Counted from the first letter of the stretch, positions 17,070 through 26,537 are shown. The stretch: DNA of 64,000 nt from an uncultured Hyphomicrobiales bacterium (GCA_903931945.1 CAIZEI010000091.1:1-64000), one strand, 5' to 3'. A program made the numbers and translations. The notes: generated by a model not told the origin, from the letters alone.

Positions 17070-19133
17070 TCACTCCGCGACTTCGATGAGAAGGGGCCCC
17101 ATGGGCAAGAGCGTCAGGCAATCTCCAGGGTGAATGACCGTTGTCGATACGCGTTCCTCAATGATTGCGGGCCCCATCACAGTCGCTCCGACCACAAGAT
17201 TGTCGCGATCGAAGACCGGACATTGCATCGCTCCCTGTTCGAAGATAACGCTGCGGGCGCCCTTTGGATTTCCGGTCGCGATGTGGCGGAGGTCGCGGAC
17301 GCTTGCAAAGGATTTGACGCGTCCTTCGATTTCGCCAACAGCCACAAGGCGAAGATTGACGACTTCCACAGGCTCCTGGTACGCGGCGTGGCTGTATTGC
17401 GCCAAATGCTTGTCATCGAATGACTGGCGCGCTTTCGCCAACGAATCAAGAGATACCGCGCCAACGAGTGGAACCGTCAGCGTATATTCCTGACCGAGGT
17501 ACCGCAGATCGAGCGCACGTGAGAGAATGGCGTTATCACGATTCACGCCATCGCGCTTCAAGGTCGCCGCGGCCTCCGCGGCCATGTCATCAAAACAGCT
17601 TGCGAGGAGCGCCGGATCGCTCGATGCGAGATCGCAAATCAACGTGCGGACATAGTCATGCCGCACGTCGGTCATCAACATGCCGAAGGCGGAAAAGGCG
17701 CCCGGCAATTCTGGCACGATGACACGCGGCAGCGACAATTCCCTCGCGATGCTGAGCGCATGCAGGGGCCCCGCGCCCCCCGATGCGACAAGCGCAAACC
17801 CGCGGGGGTCATGACCCTTGGCGACGGAGACCTCGCGCACCGCAAGCGACATCTTGGTATCAGCAATCTTGACGATGCCGAGCGCAGCCTCTTCGATGCT
17901 CAATCCCAAAGGCCTCGCAATTCTGACTTCGATCGCGCCTCTTGCCGCCGGCAGATCGAGCTTCATCTGGCCGCCAAGAAAATGATCGGGGTCAAGTCGT
18001 CCCAAGACAAGATTGGCGTCGGTGATCGTGGGCTCGACGCCGCCGGCGCCATAACAAACCGGCCCCGGCGCCGAACCGGCGCTGAGAGGGCCAACCTTCA
18101 ATCCGCCTGCTGCGTCGATCCAGGCGATGCTGCCGCCACCTGCGCCGACTTCGACAATATCGACCACCGGCAGCATCATCGGATGGCCCTGACCCTGGCC
18201 GCCGATGTGATAGCCTGAGACAACGCGCGCCTCGCCTTTTTCGATCAGGCTCGCTTTGGCTGTCGTGCCGCCCATATCGAAGGAAATCACATCGGGAATC
18301 CCGAGCGCCACGCCAAGCCGCCCCGCGCCGATCACGCCCGCAACCGGGCCCGATTCCATCATGGTGACAGGCTTTTCCCTCGCAACGCTGGCGGACATGA
18401 CGCCGCCATTTGATTGCATCACGAGGAAATTGCCGGCAAAACCCGATGTCTTCAGCCGGTTCTCAAGTTCGCGGACATAGTTGGCGACAATCGGTCCGAC
18501 ATAGGCGTTGAGCACAGTCGTCGATGTGCGCTCATATTCGCGAAATTCGCGGAGGATTTCATGCGACAGCGAAACATAGACGCCCGGCGCCTCAACCTCG
18601 AGCACCGCTTTCACGGCCTGTTCATGCGCCGGGTTGCGATAGGCGTGCAGCAGTACGACGGCTATGGCCTCCACACCCTTCTCGACCAGCGCGCGCACGG
18701 CGATACGGGCGCTTTCAAGGTCAAGCGGGCGCGTGACTTCGCCACGCGCGTTCATCCGCTCATCGACTTCCATCGTCAGATCGCGCGGCGCGAGCGGTTC
18801 GGCCTTGCTGAACAATAGATTGTACGCCTCCTGCCGGTCGCCGCGCGCAATTGTGTAGATGTCGCGGAACCCACGCGTCGTGATCAATCCTGTTCTGGAG
18901 CCCTTGCGTTGAATCACCGTGTTGATGGCGATTGTGGACCCGTGCAGGAACCAGGCCGCCTCCGACAAATTGACGCCGGCAAAGCGCAGGCAATCGAACA
19001 CGCCATTTGACAGGCTGTCATAAGTCGTCAGACTTTTCGCGTAGGATAGTCGCCCGCTCCTGCGCGACCAGCTCACAAGGTCGGTGAAGGTGCCGCCTAT
19101 ATCAATGGCGATGCTCAGGTCGTTTTCTGACAC
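17070..19133 (-). CDS. Hydantoinase A/oxoprolinase-family subunit
   Basis: HyuA-type ATPase subunit of 687 residues. The N terminus IAIDIGGTFTDLVSW is the actin-like phosphate-binding loop, and a second nucleotide region follows at ISFDMGGTTAKASLI. The block EVGAGGGSIAWID is typical of the family. ATP is used to activate a cyclic amide or carbonyl for hydrolysis or carboxylation together with HyuB. A GTG start is chosen because GGGAGG lies 10 nt upstream; an in-frame ATG 40 codons earlier would overlap the hydrolase gene. It is followed at once by the hyuB-like gene. Confidence 0.92.
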   Translation of the reverse strand: MSENDLSIAIDIGGTFTDLVSWSRRSGRLSYAKSLTTYDSLSNGVFDCLRFAGVNLSEAAWFLHGSTIAINTVIQRKGSRTGLITTRGFRDIYTIARGDRQEAYNLLFSKAEPLAPRDLTMEVDERMNARGEVTRPLDLESARIAVRALVEKGVEAIAVVLLHAYRNPAHEQAVKAVLEVEAPGVYVSLSHEILREFREYERTSTTVLNAYVGPIVANYVRELENRLKTSGFAGNFLVMQSNGGVMSASVAREKPVTMMESGPVAGVIGAGRLGVALGIPDVISFDMGGTTAKASLIEKGEARVVSGYHIGGQGQGHPMMLPVVDIVEVGAGGGSIAWIDAAGGLKVGPLSAGSAPGPVCYGAGGVEPTITDANLVLGRLDPDHFLGGQMKLDLPAARGAIEVRIARPLGLSIEEAALGIVKIADTKMSLAVREVSVAKGHDPRGFALVASGGAGPLHALSIARELSLPRVIVPELPGAFSAFGMLMTDVRHDYVRTLICDLASSDPALLASCFDDMAAEAAATLKRDGVNRDNAILSRALDLRYLGQEYTLTVPLVGAVSLDSLAKARQSFDDKHLAQYSHAAYQEPVEVVNLRLVAVGEIEGRVKSFASVRDLRHIATGNPKGARSVIFEQGAMQCPVFDRDNLVVGATVMGPAIIEERVSTTVIHPGDCLTLLPMGPLLIEVAE

Positions 19134-19150
19134 AGACGTTCGGCCTCCCG

Positions 19151-19861
19151 TTACACCTTCAGATGCAGATGGCGGGCCAGGAACGCGACCGCGCGACGCC
19201 AGGAGTCTTCTGCAGATCCTTCGCGATATTTTTCCGGATGGGCAAAATTGCAAAACGCATGACCGGTCTTTTCGTAGCGATGGAATTCGACGGATTTACC
19301 AAGCCGTTTGAGTTCCGCTTCCAGACGGTTGACGTCGTCAGGCGATGGATTGGTATCCTCCATGCCGTAAAAGCCGATGACGGGGCAATTGATATTGGCG
19401 AACCTTTCAAACGGCGAGGGCCCTTCCTTGCCACGGCTGGCGAAACATCCGCCGCTATACCAGGCGGCGCCAGCCTTGAATGCGGTGTTTGTCACCAGCC
19501 CGAGATATGTCGTTCGCCCACCCATGCAATGGCCGAGCAGGCCAATGGCGTCGCCGCGCACACGCGGATTGGCTTTCAGCCATTGCACGCAAGCTTCAAC
19601 ATCGGCGGCCAGATGGCTATCGCGCAGCGCCTCTTTCTTGGCGTCGCGCGTCGCAGTCCTGTCGCTGTGGTGATAGTTATTGGGCGCAATCGTCAGGAAT
19701 CCCTCGCCTGCAAGCCGGTCGGCCCAGACGCGCGTGAATTCATCGACGCCATCCTGATGATGGGCGAAGACAAGGCCCGGGTGCGGGCCGGAACCGGAGG
19801 GCTCCGACACATAGCAATCCATCGCCACGCCGCTGGCGGCAAGTTCGATCATCCCCTTCAT
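19151..19861 (-). CDS. Dienelactone hydrolase family protein
   Basis: Alpha/beta hydrolase of 236 residues with a cysteine nucleophile: Cys112 in GHCMGG, Asp169 in YGMEDTNPS and His201 in KTGHAFCNF form the dienelactone-hydrolase triad. Such enzymes open enol lactones arising in ring-cleavage pathways, though many members act on other small esters. GGGAGGACTGCG before the ATG is a strong site. It is the first gene of the ten-gene minus-strand array and faces the binding-protein-like gene across a 145-nt divergent promoter region. Its presence supports an aromatic or lactone intermediate in the array. Confidence 0.92.
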   Translation of the reverse strand: MKGMIELAASGVAMDCYVSEPSGSGPHPGLVFAHHQDGVDEFTRVWADRLAGEGFLTIAPNNYHHSDRTATRDAKKEALRDSHLAADVEACVQWLKANPRVRGDAIGLLGHCMGGRTTYLGLVTNTAFKAGAAWYSGGCFASRGKEGPSPFERFANINCPVIGFYGMEDTNPSPDDVNRLEAELKRLGKSVEFHRYEKTGHAFCNFAHPEKYREGSAEDSWRRAVAFLARHLHLKV

Positions 19862-20006
19862 CGCAGTCCTCCCTGGTTTTCAGAAACGGTTTGAAAGGGC
19901 CATTGCATATTCTGTCAAGCCGCGATAGCAAAAGGCGTCGATTAAGATGCGAGCGGAATGCGCCCCGACGGCGCGGCCAGGCGTCGCTGGTTCAAGGGAG
20001 GGTTTC

Positions 20007-21119
20007 GTGGACAAGGTGTCATTTCCTTACAGGTCGGGCAGCCACCTGATGTTTCTCCACGTGGTCGCAGAGTCCGGCGCGTGGGAAAAACACGGCCTCG
20101 ACGTGAATTACAATTTCCAGATTTCAAAGTCCGACGCCCATAGCGCCATGGATGCAGGCGAGGTCGAGTTTGTCGGCGGCAATCATATCTCCGCCTATGG
20201 GGCGCGGGCGCGCGGTGATGATTGGGTCTATATTGCCCAATCGGTGAACGAATACCGCACAAAACTGTGCGTGCGCCCGGATTCGGGCATTGAGGGGCTT
20301 GCCGATCTGAAGGGCAAGCGCATCGCAACCTCAGGAAATCATCCCTCGCTCAACGACTGGCTCTATCTCAAGCAGCATGGCCTCGATGTCGATCGCGGCG
20401 ATATTGAAATGATCAAACGCGTCAGCGGACAGATTTCCGTCAATGCGCAGCCCGAGGGCAATGAAGACCCCGATGCGCCCAAGCCAAAACGTGTGCCGCA
20501 CTGGCACTGGATCAGGGATGGCCAGGTCGACGCCGCTCTGCTGCCTGCGCCCGCAAACCTCTTTGCGGAAGCCGCAGGACTGAAGCTGATCGATCTCGAC
20601 CCCATGCCAATGATCTGGTTCACAACAGTGTCGTCCAATCAGCGGTTCGTGCAGCGGCACCCCAATCTCGTCGAGCGTTTTCTGAAAGGCATGATCGAGG
20701 GGATACATTTCTACAAGACGCAGCGCGAGCGCTCGATCAAGGTGATTCAGGAGCGCTGCACCAAAGATGGCCCCATGACCTACGAGCAGGCGGCGTTCTG
20801 CTGGGACAATACCGCGTCCAACCTTGACTCCCGCCTTTTTCCCTCATTGCCCGCCATCCTCAACGTTTTCGAGGAGGCCAAACGGCAAGACAAGGATTCT
20901 CATCACGTCAATCCGCTGGCGCTCTGGGACACGCACCACGTCCGGCGAATCGACGACATGGGTTTTGTCGACAATCTCTATAAGTCCAGCCCCGGCCCGG
21001 ACGCGAAATACGCCCGCGACCTTGACTTCCAGCAGGAGAAAGCGACCAACGCCGCCAAGGTGATCGCGGCGGTCAAGGCTTGCGGCCATTCGCATAATGA
21101 GGATTGCGACTGCGATTAA
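20007..21119 (+). CDS. Cytosolic NMT1/binding-protein-like protein with Cys/His tail
   Basis: Protein of 370 residues resembling ABC substrate-binding (NMT1/SsuA-like) and Pht5-like proteins: FVGGNHISAYGARARGDDW and DLKGKRIATSGNHPSLND are the typical lobes. No signal peptide is seen, so it is more likely an enzyme or sensor in the cytosol than a transporter receptor. The C terminus is a short acidic tail rich in Cys and His (CGHSHNEDCDCD), which looks able to bind a metal. A GTG start is chosen on AAGGGAGGG; an upstream ATG lacks a site. It is 13 nt from the luciferase-like gene, so the pair is co-expressed. Confidence 0.8.
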   Translation: MDKVSFPYRSGSHLMFLHVVAESGAWEKHGLDVNYNFQISKSDAHSAMDAGEVEFVGGNHISAYGARARGDDWVYIAQSVNEYRTKLCVRPDSGIEGLADLKGKRIATSGNHPSLNDWLYLKQHGLDVDRGDIEMIKRVSGQISVNAQPEGNEDPDAPKPKRVPHWHWIRDGQVDAALLPAPANLFAEAAGLKLIDLDPMPMIWFTTVSSNQRFVQRHPNLVERFLKGMIEGIHFYKTQRERSIKVIQERCTKDGPMTYEQAAFCWDNTASNLDSRLFPSLPAILNVFEEAKRQDKDSHHVNPLALWDTHHVRRIDDMGFVDNLYKSSPGPDAKYARDLDFQQEKATNAAKVIAAVKACGHSHNEDCDCD

Positions 21120-21132
21120 GGGAACAACACCG

Positions 21133-22155
21133 ATGCAATTTGGTATTTTTTCGAACGGCCAGCGGCGCAACGCGATCGCAAGCATATCTTACGAAGAGGA
21201 CTTGCAGGAAATCATCCTCGCCGATGCGCTTGGATTTCGCGAGGTCTGGATCAGCGAACACGGAACATTCGTCAGCCGGCCTGAGCCCGATCATCTCCCC
21301 TGCGCGGATCTGCTGATCACAAAGGCCTCCGCGCTGACGCAGCAGATCAAATTCGGTCCCGGTATCCGTCCGTTGCCGTTTTTCCATCCGCTGCAAGTGG
21401 CGACTGACAGCGCAGTTTGCGACCATCTGACCAATGGTCGCTATATGGCCGGGTTTGGCTTGGGGCTTGGAGGCGGCGGCGAACCGCGCGGCAAACTGCC
21501 AGGCACGCCCCGCGAAATGTCTGCCGAATCGATCGATTTCATTCTTCGCGCCTGGAGCGAACCCGAGCCCTTCGATTTCGATGGCCGGTTCTGGCAGGTC
21601 AAGAACGTGCGCATCGTTCCCAAACCCTACACCAGGCCGCGCATGGATGTCGGCATCGCCTGTTCGCGCACCGACAGCACCATGGAAATGGCGGCGCGCA
21701 AAGGCTTTTTCCCGCTTCTGACATGGACGACGCCTGCCGCGCCGCTCAGCACAATGATCGAAACCTATCTGCACACGCCGGGCGAAGAGCGTGCGCCCTC
21801 GCGGCGGAATGTGCGCATCGGGCGTTTTGTTTATATCGCGGATTCCACGGCCCAGGCGAAACGCGAATTGAGCAACGTCGATATCGAGCCCATGCGCCGC
21901 AACCGGCTCGATGGCTATGTGCCCAAGGGCGGCACGCGCGACGATCTCAGCCTCGAACATCTCGTGGACTGCGGCGCATTTATCGCCGGGGATGTCGATC
22001 GGGTCACCAGCCTGCTGGCCGAATTCCACCATGACACCGGCGGTTTCGGCACATTGTTGCTGGTCTGCGGCAAGGATTGGGGAACGAAGGAAGGTCGCGA
22101 CCGCACCTGGAAACAGTTCATGGCCGAGGTCGCGCCAAAGCTGGCGAAGCTGTAG
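21133..22155 (+). CDS. LLM-class flavin-dependent oxidoreductase
   Basis: Luciferase-like monooxygenase of 340 residues with a TIM-barrel fold. MQFGIFSNGQ opens strand 1, the EVWISEHG block carries the conserved Glu-His, and RYMAGFGLGLGGG is the typical Gly-rich flavin/phosphate region. These enzymes use reduced FMN from a separate reductase to oxidise sulfonates, amines, ketones or rings. AAGGGA lies before the ATG. It follows the binding-protein-like gene closely and converges on the UbiD gene downstream. No flavin reductase gene is adjacent. The substrate is unknown. Confidence 0.9.
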   Translation: MQFGIFSNGQRRNAIASISYEEDLQEIILADALGFREVWISEHGTFVSRPEPDHLPCADLLITKASALTQQIKFGPGIRPLPFFHPLQVATDSAVCDHLTNGRYMAGFGLGLGGGGEPRGKLPGTPREMSAESIDFILRAWSEPEPFDFDGRFWQVKNVRIVPKPYTRPRMDVGIACSRTDSTMEMAARKGFFPLLTWTTPAAPLSTMIETYLHTPGEERAPSRRNVRIGRFVYIADSTAQAKRELSNVDIEPMRRNRLDGYVPKGGTRDDLSLEHLVDCGAFIAGDVDRVTSLLAEFHHDTGGFGTLLLVCGKDWGTKEGRDRTWKQFMAEVAPKLAKL

Positions 22156-22171
22156 GGGCAGTCAGCCCGGA

Positions 22172-23647
22172 TCACTCCGTCAGATACCCGAACTTCTTCC
22201 GCGCCAGCGCGCGCATTTCCGGCGAGGGCTGGTTGACCTTGGGGAATTTGTCTTTCCAGTAGAAGGGCTTGCAAGCGTCAATAATGGCGCGGCTATTGGT
22301 GAAATCGCCTTTCGCCTTGCGTTCGGGTTCGATGCGTGGATCGAGCGGGGTCGACCAGGCGTTGGTGATGATATCGATCGAGGTCGCAGGGTCCGAGCGC
22401 GTCAGCACCGCCCACATCACTTCTTCCAGATTCGACACATCAATGTCGTCGTCAACGACAATCACATAACGCCCGGCATAGGCGCCCGAATGACACATGG
22501 CCGCGACATGGCCCGCCTGCTTGGCGTGCCCGCCATAGCGCTGCTTGATCGCCACGGCGAGCAACAAGCGGGCTGTGCCGATTTCATGCGCCCAGGCCGC
22601 CGTCACATCTGGCACGCCGGCTTTCACGATGTTTTCACGCACAATGGCCGATCGCGTGAGCGCCCGATAACGGGCGATTTCATCTGGCGGGCGCTGCGGC
22701 GCGCAGCCCAGCAATATTGGATCGTTGCGATGATAGATCGCCTTGATATCCATCACCGGTTCCGGTCGCACGTCTGACCCGTAATAGCCAAACCATTCGC
22801 CAAACGGCCCTTCGGGTTTCATGTTGCCCGGTTGCACAAATCCCTCGATGACGATTTCCGCGTCGGCGGGCACCGGCAATCCGGTAATCGGCGCCTTCAC
22901 GAGATCGACGGCTTTGCCGCGAATGCCACCGATGACTTCATATTCGCAGACGCCATAGGGGATTTCGCTCGACGACATCAGGAACGACATGGGGTCGCAA
23001 CCCACCACAATCGCAACGGGCATGGGTTCGCCGCGCGCCTCATATTTGTCGCGCATAATGCGGCCGTGCTTGCCCGGCGAAATGTAAAATCCAACGCTCT
23101 GCTTGTCGTGGATCATCACACGATAGGTGCCGCAATTGATCCAGCCATCTTCGGGATCGCGCGTGACATTGAAACTGCCTGTGCCGATGTAGCGCCCGCC
23201 ATCGTCCTCATGCCATTTGGGCGTCGGGAATATGCCGATATCGACGTCCTCGCCCTTGATGACATTTTCAAAAACCGGCCCGTCGTTCACATAACGCGGT
23301 TCGATGCGCTTGAGGTCGGTCATATAATTAGTGCGGAACGCCTCGCTCAATTCAAGTTTGTTCATGTCGGTTGGAAAACCCAGCGTCATCGCTGCGCGCT
23401 TGCCGCCAAAAAAATTCACCAGCACGCGGCTGCCTTTCAGCGTGCCGGGAACATCTGTAAAAATAACCGCCGGCGCCTTCTCGTCATGCAGCAAAACCTC
23501 CGCCGCCATGCCGATATCCTGCTGCCAGCTCAGGCCGCTCGCCTCCCTGACTTCGCCAAGTTTGCGCGCCTCCTCGATCCATTCGCGCAAATCGGTATAG
23601 GCGAGATCTGCGGTCACCGGCTTGCCCGCAGCTGCGTCATTTGGCAT
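22172..23647 (-). CDS. UbiD-family prenyl-FMN decarboxylase (first copy)
   Basis: UbiD-fold (de)carboxylase of 491 residues. It should use prenylated FMN to remove or add CO2 on an aromatic or unsaturated acid. GTYRVMIHD contains the conserved Arg and PEGPFGEWFGYYG the conserved Glu pair of the active site; DDGGRYIGTG is a further family block. No ubiX gene, whose product makes prenyl-FMN, is in the window. It converges with the luciferase-like gene and is divergent from the quinone-oxidoreductase-like gene. It differs clearly from the second UbiD copy, so the two probably have different substrates. Confidence 0.9.
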   Translation of the reverse strand: MPNDAAAGKPVTADLAYTDLREWIEEARKLGEVREASGLSWQQDIGMAAEVLLHDEKAPAVIFTDVPGTLKGSRVLVNFFGGKRAAMTLGFPTDMNKLELSEAFRTNYMTDLKRIEPRYVNDGPVFENVIKGEDVDIGIFPTPKWHEDDGGRYIGTGSFNVTRDPEDGWINCGTYRVMIHDKQSVGFYISPGKHGRIMRDKYEARGEPMPVAIVVGCDPMSFLMSSSEIPYGVCEYEVIGGIRGKAVDLVKAPITGLPVPADAEIVIEGFVQPGNMKPEGPFGEWFGYYGSDVRPEPVMDIKAIYHRNDPILLGCAPQRPPDEIARYRALTRSAIVRENIVKAGVPDVTAAWAHEIGTARLLLAVAIKQRYGGHAKQAGHVAAMCHSGAYAGRYVIVVDDDIDVSNLEEVMWAVLTRSDPATSIDIITNAWSTPLDPRIEPERKAKGDFTNSRAIIDACKPFYWKDKFPKVNQPSPEMRALARKKFGYLTE

Positions 23648-23973
23648 TTCATTCTCCCAAACTTATGGCGTCGGCGCATAGGGCCTGTGTTCGCGGATTG
23701 CGGTTTCGCCAGAAAAGCAACGCATATCGACTGCGCCATAAAGCATTGCATTCTCCGGCCCGTTTCGGTTGGGCGATGGTGGTCGCAGACGCGCGGCAAG
23801 TCAACTGCCCGATGGCCAAGCGACCGAGGCTTGCCCGATCGATTACGATGGATAAAAAGCCTGCACGGTTGCAGTCAATGAAAATTCAGGCAAAGACAGA
23901 ATCAGAATTGCCGGTTCAAGAGCTGAGACGCGTGCGGGGGAAAATGCGTCCACAGCCAAAACAGGAGACGCCG
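23648..23973. other. Gene-free divergent region
   Basis: The 326 nt between the divergent UbiD and quinone-oxidoreductase-like genes hold no convincing gene. An open frame that extends the downstream gene upstream by 111 codons has no ribosome site or family similarity and is rejected. The region should contain both promoters; no clear operator was found. Confidence 0.6.
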
Positions 23974-24945
23974 ATGAAAGCCGCCATGTTGATTGCGCCA
24001 CGTCAGGTGGAAGCGCGCGAGGCCCCTGTGCCGAGCCCGGGACCGGGCGACCTGCTGGTGCGCGTGCGCGCAGCGGGCCTCAATCGCGCTGACGCAATGA
24101 TGGCGGGCGGCTCGATGCATGGCGCGCGCGGCGGGCCCGGCACGATCCTCGGCATTGAATGCGCGGGCGAGGTCGCAAGCCTTGGCGCCGAAGTGACCGG
24201 GTTCAAGCCCGGCGACCGCGTGATGTGTTCGGGCGGAGGAACGTTCGCTGAATATACGGTTGTGCCCGCCGTGCGCGCGAACCTCGCGCCTGCCGGGCTC
24301 GACTGGCGTCAGGCCGGCTCGATGCCTGTCGCCATGCAGACCATGCATGACGCCATCGTCACCAACGGCGGATTGAAGAAGGGCGAAAGCGTGCTCATTC
24401 AGGGCGCCAGTTCCGGCGTCGGGCTACTCGGCCTCCAGATCGCCAAGGCCATGGGCGCGGGGCTTGTGATGGGCGGATCGACCAACCCCGAGCGCCGCGC
24501 AAAACTGAAAGACTTCGGCGCCGATATCGCGCTCGATACGACGGACCCCGCATGGCCCGACCACGCGCGCGAGGCGACGGGCGGCAAGGGCGTCAATCTG
24601 ATCATAGACATGGTGTCTGGCGGCGTCATCAATGGCAATCTGAAAGCCGCTGCGATCCTGGGCCGCATTGTGAATGTCGGGCGGCTCGGCGGCATGAGCG
24701 GCGATTTCGATTACGATCTCCATGCGCTCAAGCGCATCAGCTACATCGGCGTCACCTTTCGCACGCGCACAATTGAAGAAGTCGGCGAGATCGTGCGCCG
24801 CGCACGGATCGATCTCTACGACGCCGTGGCGGCAGGCAAGTTGCGCCTGCCGATTTCCAGCGTCTATCCACTCGCGCAGGCGGGCGAGGCGCTGGAGCAC
24901 ATGCGCGCCAACAAACATTTCGGCAAGATCGTGCTGGAGATGTGA
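23974..24945 (+). CDS. Zinc-free MDR / NADPH:quinone oxidoreductase family protein
   Basis: Medium-chain reductase of 323 residues like QorA/zeta-crystallin. The GroES-like domain includes GIECAGEVASLGAEV and GDRVMCSGGGTFAEY. The Rossmann motif is IQGASSGVGLLGLQIAK around 145-161, where QOR-type proteins bind NADPH. Cysteine ligands of a structural zinc are missing. Such enzymes reduce quinones or enones. CAGGAGACGCCG precedes the ATG. It is followed 84 nt later by the second UbiD gene on the same strand, so it may reduce a product or precursor of that enzyme. Confidence 0.9.
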   Translation: MKAAMLIAPRQVEAREAPVPSPGPGDLLVRVRAAGLNRADAMMAGGSMHGARGGPGTILGIECAGEVASLGAEVTGFKPGDRVMCSGGGTFAEYTVVPAVRANLAPAGLDWRQAGSMPVAMQTMHDAIVTNGGLKKGESVLIQGASSGVGLLGLQIAKAMGAGLVMGGSTNPERRAKLKDFGADIALDTTDPAWPDHAREATGGKGVNLIIDMVSGGVINGNLKAAAILGRIVNVGRLGGMSGDFDYDLHALKRISYIGVTFRTRTIEEVGEIVRRARIDLYDAVAAGKLRLPISSVYPLAQAGEALEHMRANKHFGKIVLEM

Positions 24946-25029
24946 CGCGGCCGCCCGCTGGTTAATTTCGGCGGATGCGCGAAAATCGCTATCGATCCAG
25001 AAATGATGACGAACACCGGGAGGACACAC

Positions 25030-26514
25030 ATGGACAATCGCGAAGGCATGGCGGCGGCGGCGCTGGGCGATTTGCGCAAATGCCTCGAGCTTGCAGAGTC
25101 CATTGGCAATCTCGAATATGTCGATGGCGCGGACCCCGACCTTGAACTCGGCGCGCTTTACGAAATCAGCCTTGAATCCGAGCGCCCCCCGGTGCTCGTA
25201 TTCCGCAACATCAAGGGCTATCCGCCGGGCTACCAGGTGGCGGTCAATGTGCGTTCGTCTGAAGTGTTCGACACCGGCGCACGCGGCCTCGAACTTGTCC
25301 AGAACTATCGTCGCCACAGGCGCAAAAGCGTGGCGCCCATACCGCCCGTCGTCGTCGACAAGGGTCCCACGCTGGAAAATATCCATGAAGGCGCGGCAGT
25401 CGATATATCGGCGTTTCCCGCGCCGCGCTGGCATCAGGACGATGGTGGCCGCTATATCGGCACTGAATGCATGGTCATCACGCGGGATCCCGATACCGGC
25501 TGGGTGAATTTCGGCACCTACCGCGTGCAGGTGCACGACAAGACAACGCTGGTCGTGTTTATCGAGCATGGCAAGCATGGCGATGTCATCCGGCGAAAAT
25601 ATTGGGCGCAGGGCAAGCCCTGCCCGATGGCGATCAGCGTAGGGCAGGCGCCCGTGCTAGGCGCAACCGCCGCCTCCACGCCCGGACCGGGCGTGTCTGA
25701 ATATGATATTGCTGGCAGCAGGCTCGGCCGGCCGATCGAGGTGATCGAGGGGCGCCACACCGGTCTGCCTTTTCCAGCCGATTCCGAACTTGTTTTTGAG
25801 GGTTTCATGCCTGCGCCCGAAGTCCGCGCCGAGCCTGAGGGGCCGTTCGGCGAATGGCCCGGCTACTACGCCTCAAGCACAAGGCCTGAGCCGGTGCTGG
25901 AGGTCAAAGCCGTCTATCACCGCAACGATCCCATCATCACGGGCGCGCCGCCGATGAAGCCAACCTTGCCCGGCTTCTGGTACGGCACGGCGGGCTCCTC
26001 ACACATTCGCGCGGCAGCCCTATGGGATGAACTTGAGGCGGCGGGCGTCCCCGGCGTCAAGGGCGTCTGGAAGCTGCCGGGCGGCGGTCCGCGTTTCATC
26101 AACGTTATCGCCATTGAGCAGATGCATCAGGGCCATGCGAAAATGGCGGGCCTTGTTGCGGCGGGCTGCGGCTCCAACGCCTATCTCGGACGCATTGTGA
26201 TTGTCGTCGATCACGACATCGATATCACCAAAACGGCCGAAGTGATGTGGGCGCTGGCGACGCGCTGGGACCCCAAAACACAGACCGATATTATCGACGG
26301 CTGCTGGACGGGCTATATCGACCCGATGATCGAACCCGCGCGACGCGAGAAGGACGATCTCTCCAACAGCCGCATTATCATTTACGCCGTTCGGCCCTTC
26401 GCGTGGAAAAAGGAATTTCCGCAGGTCAATGCGGTGAGACCGGACTATGCGGACGAAATCAGAAAGCGCTGGGCGGGAAAGTTGCGGTTTTTGAATGGAG
26501 ATAGCAGCGCGTGA
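25030..26514 (+). CDS. UbiD-family prenyl-FMN decarboxylase (second copy)
   Basis: UbiD-fold enzyme of 494 residues. FGTYRVQVHDKTT has the conserved Arg and EPEGPFGEWPGYYA the active-site Glu pair; DDGGRYIGTECMV and VVDHDIDITKTAEVMWA are family blocks. It is the phenylphosphate-carboxylase-like or aromatic-acid-decarboxylase type by overall look, but substrate cannot be read off. GGGAGGACACAC supports the start; an ATG nine codons earlier has no site. Unlike the first copy it has an insertion rich in Pro and Gly (ATAASTPGPG) before the central domain. It lies upstream of a Bug protein gene. Confidence 0.9.
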   Translation: MDNREGMAAAALGDLRKCLELAESIGNLEYVDGADPDLELGALYEISLESERPPVLVFRNIKGYPPGYQVAVNVRSSEVFDTGARGLELVQNYRRHRRKSVAPIPPVVVDKGPTLENIHEGAAVDISAFPAPRWHQDDGGRYIGTECMVITRDPDTGWVNFGTYRVQVHDKTTLVVFIEHGKHGDVIRRKYWAQGKPCPMAISVGQAPVLGATAASTPGPGVSEYDIAGSRLGRPIEVIEGRHTGLPFPADSELVFEGFMPAPEVRAEPEGPFGEWPGYYASSTRPEPVLEVKAVYHRNDPIITGAPPMKPTLPGFWYGTAGSSHIRAAALWDELEAAGVPGVKGVWKLPGGGPRFINVIAIEQMHQGHAKMAGLVAAGCGSNAYLGRIVIVVDHDIDITKTAEVMWALATRWDPKTQTDIIDGCWTGYIDPMIEPARREKDDLSNSRIIIYAVRPFAWKKEFPQVNAVRPDYADEIRKRWAGKLRFLNGDSSA

Positions 26515-26537
26515 TGTTTAGGTGGTGCAAAGGACCT

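Noticed and set aside
19878-19896. TTTCA-N9-TGAAA inverted repeat in the divergent promoter of the ten-gene array
   Set aside because: Five-bp AT-rich arms with a wide spacer are expected by chance; no regulator gene is adjacent.
24424-25578. Minus-strand frame across two genes
   Set aside because: It spans the quinone-oxidoreductase-like gene, the gap and the UbiD start, all better explained by plus-strand genes with ribosome sites.
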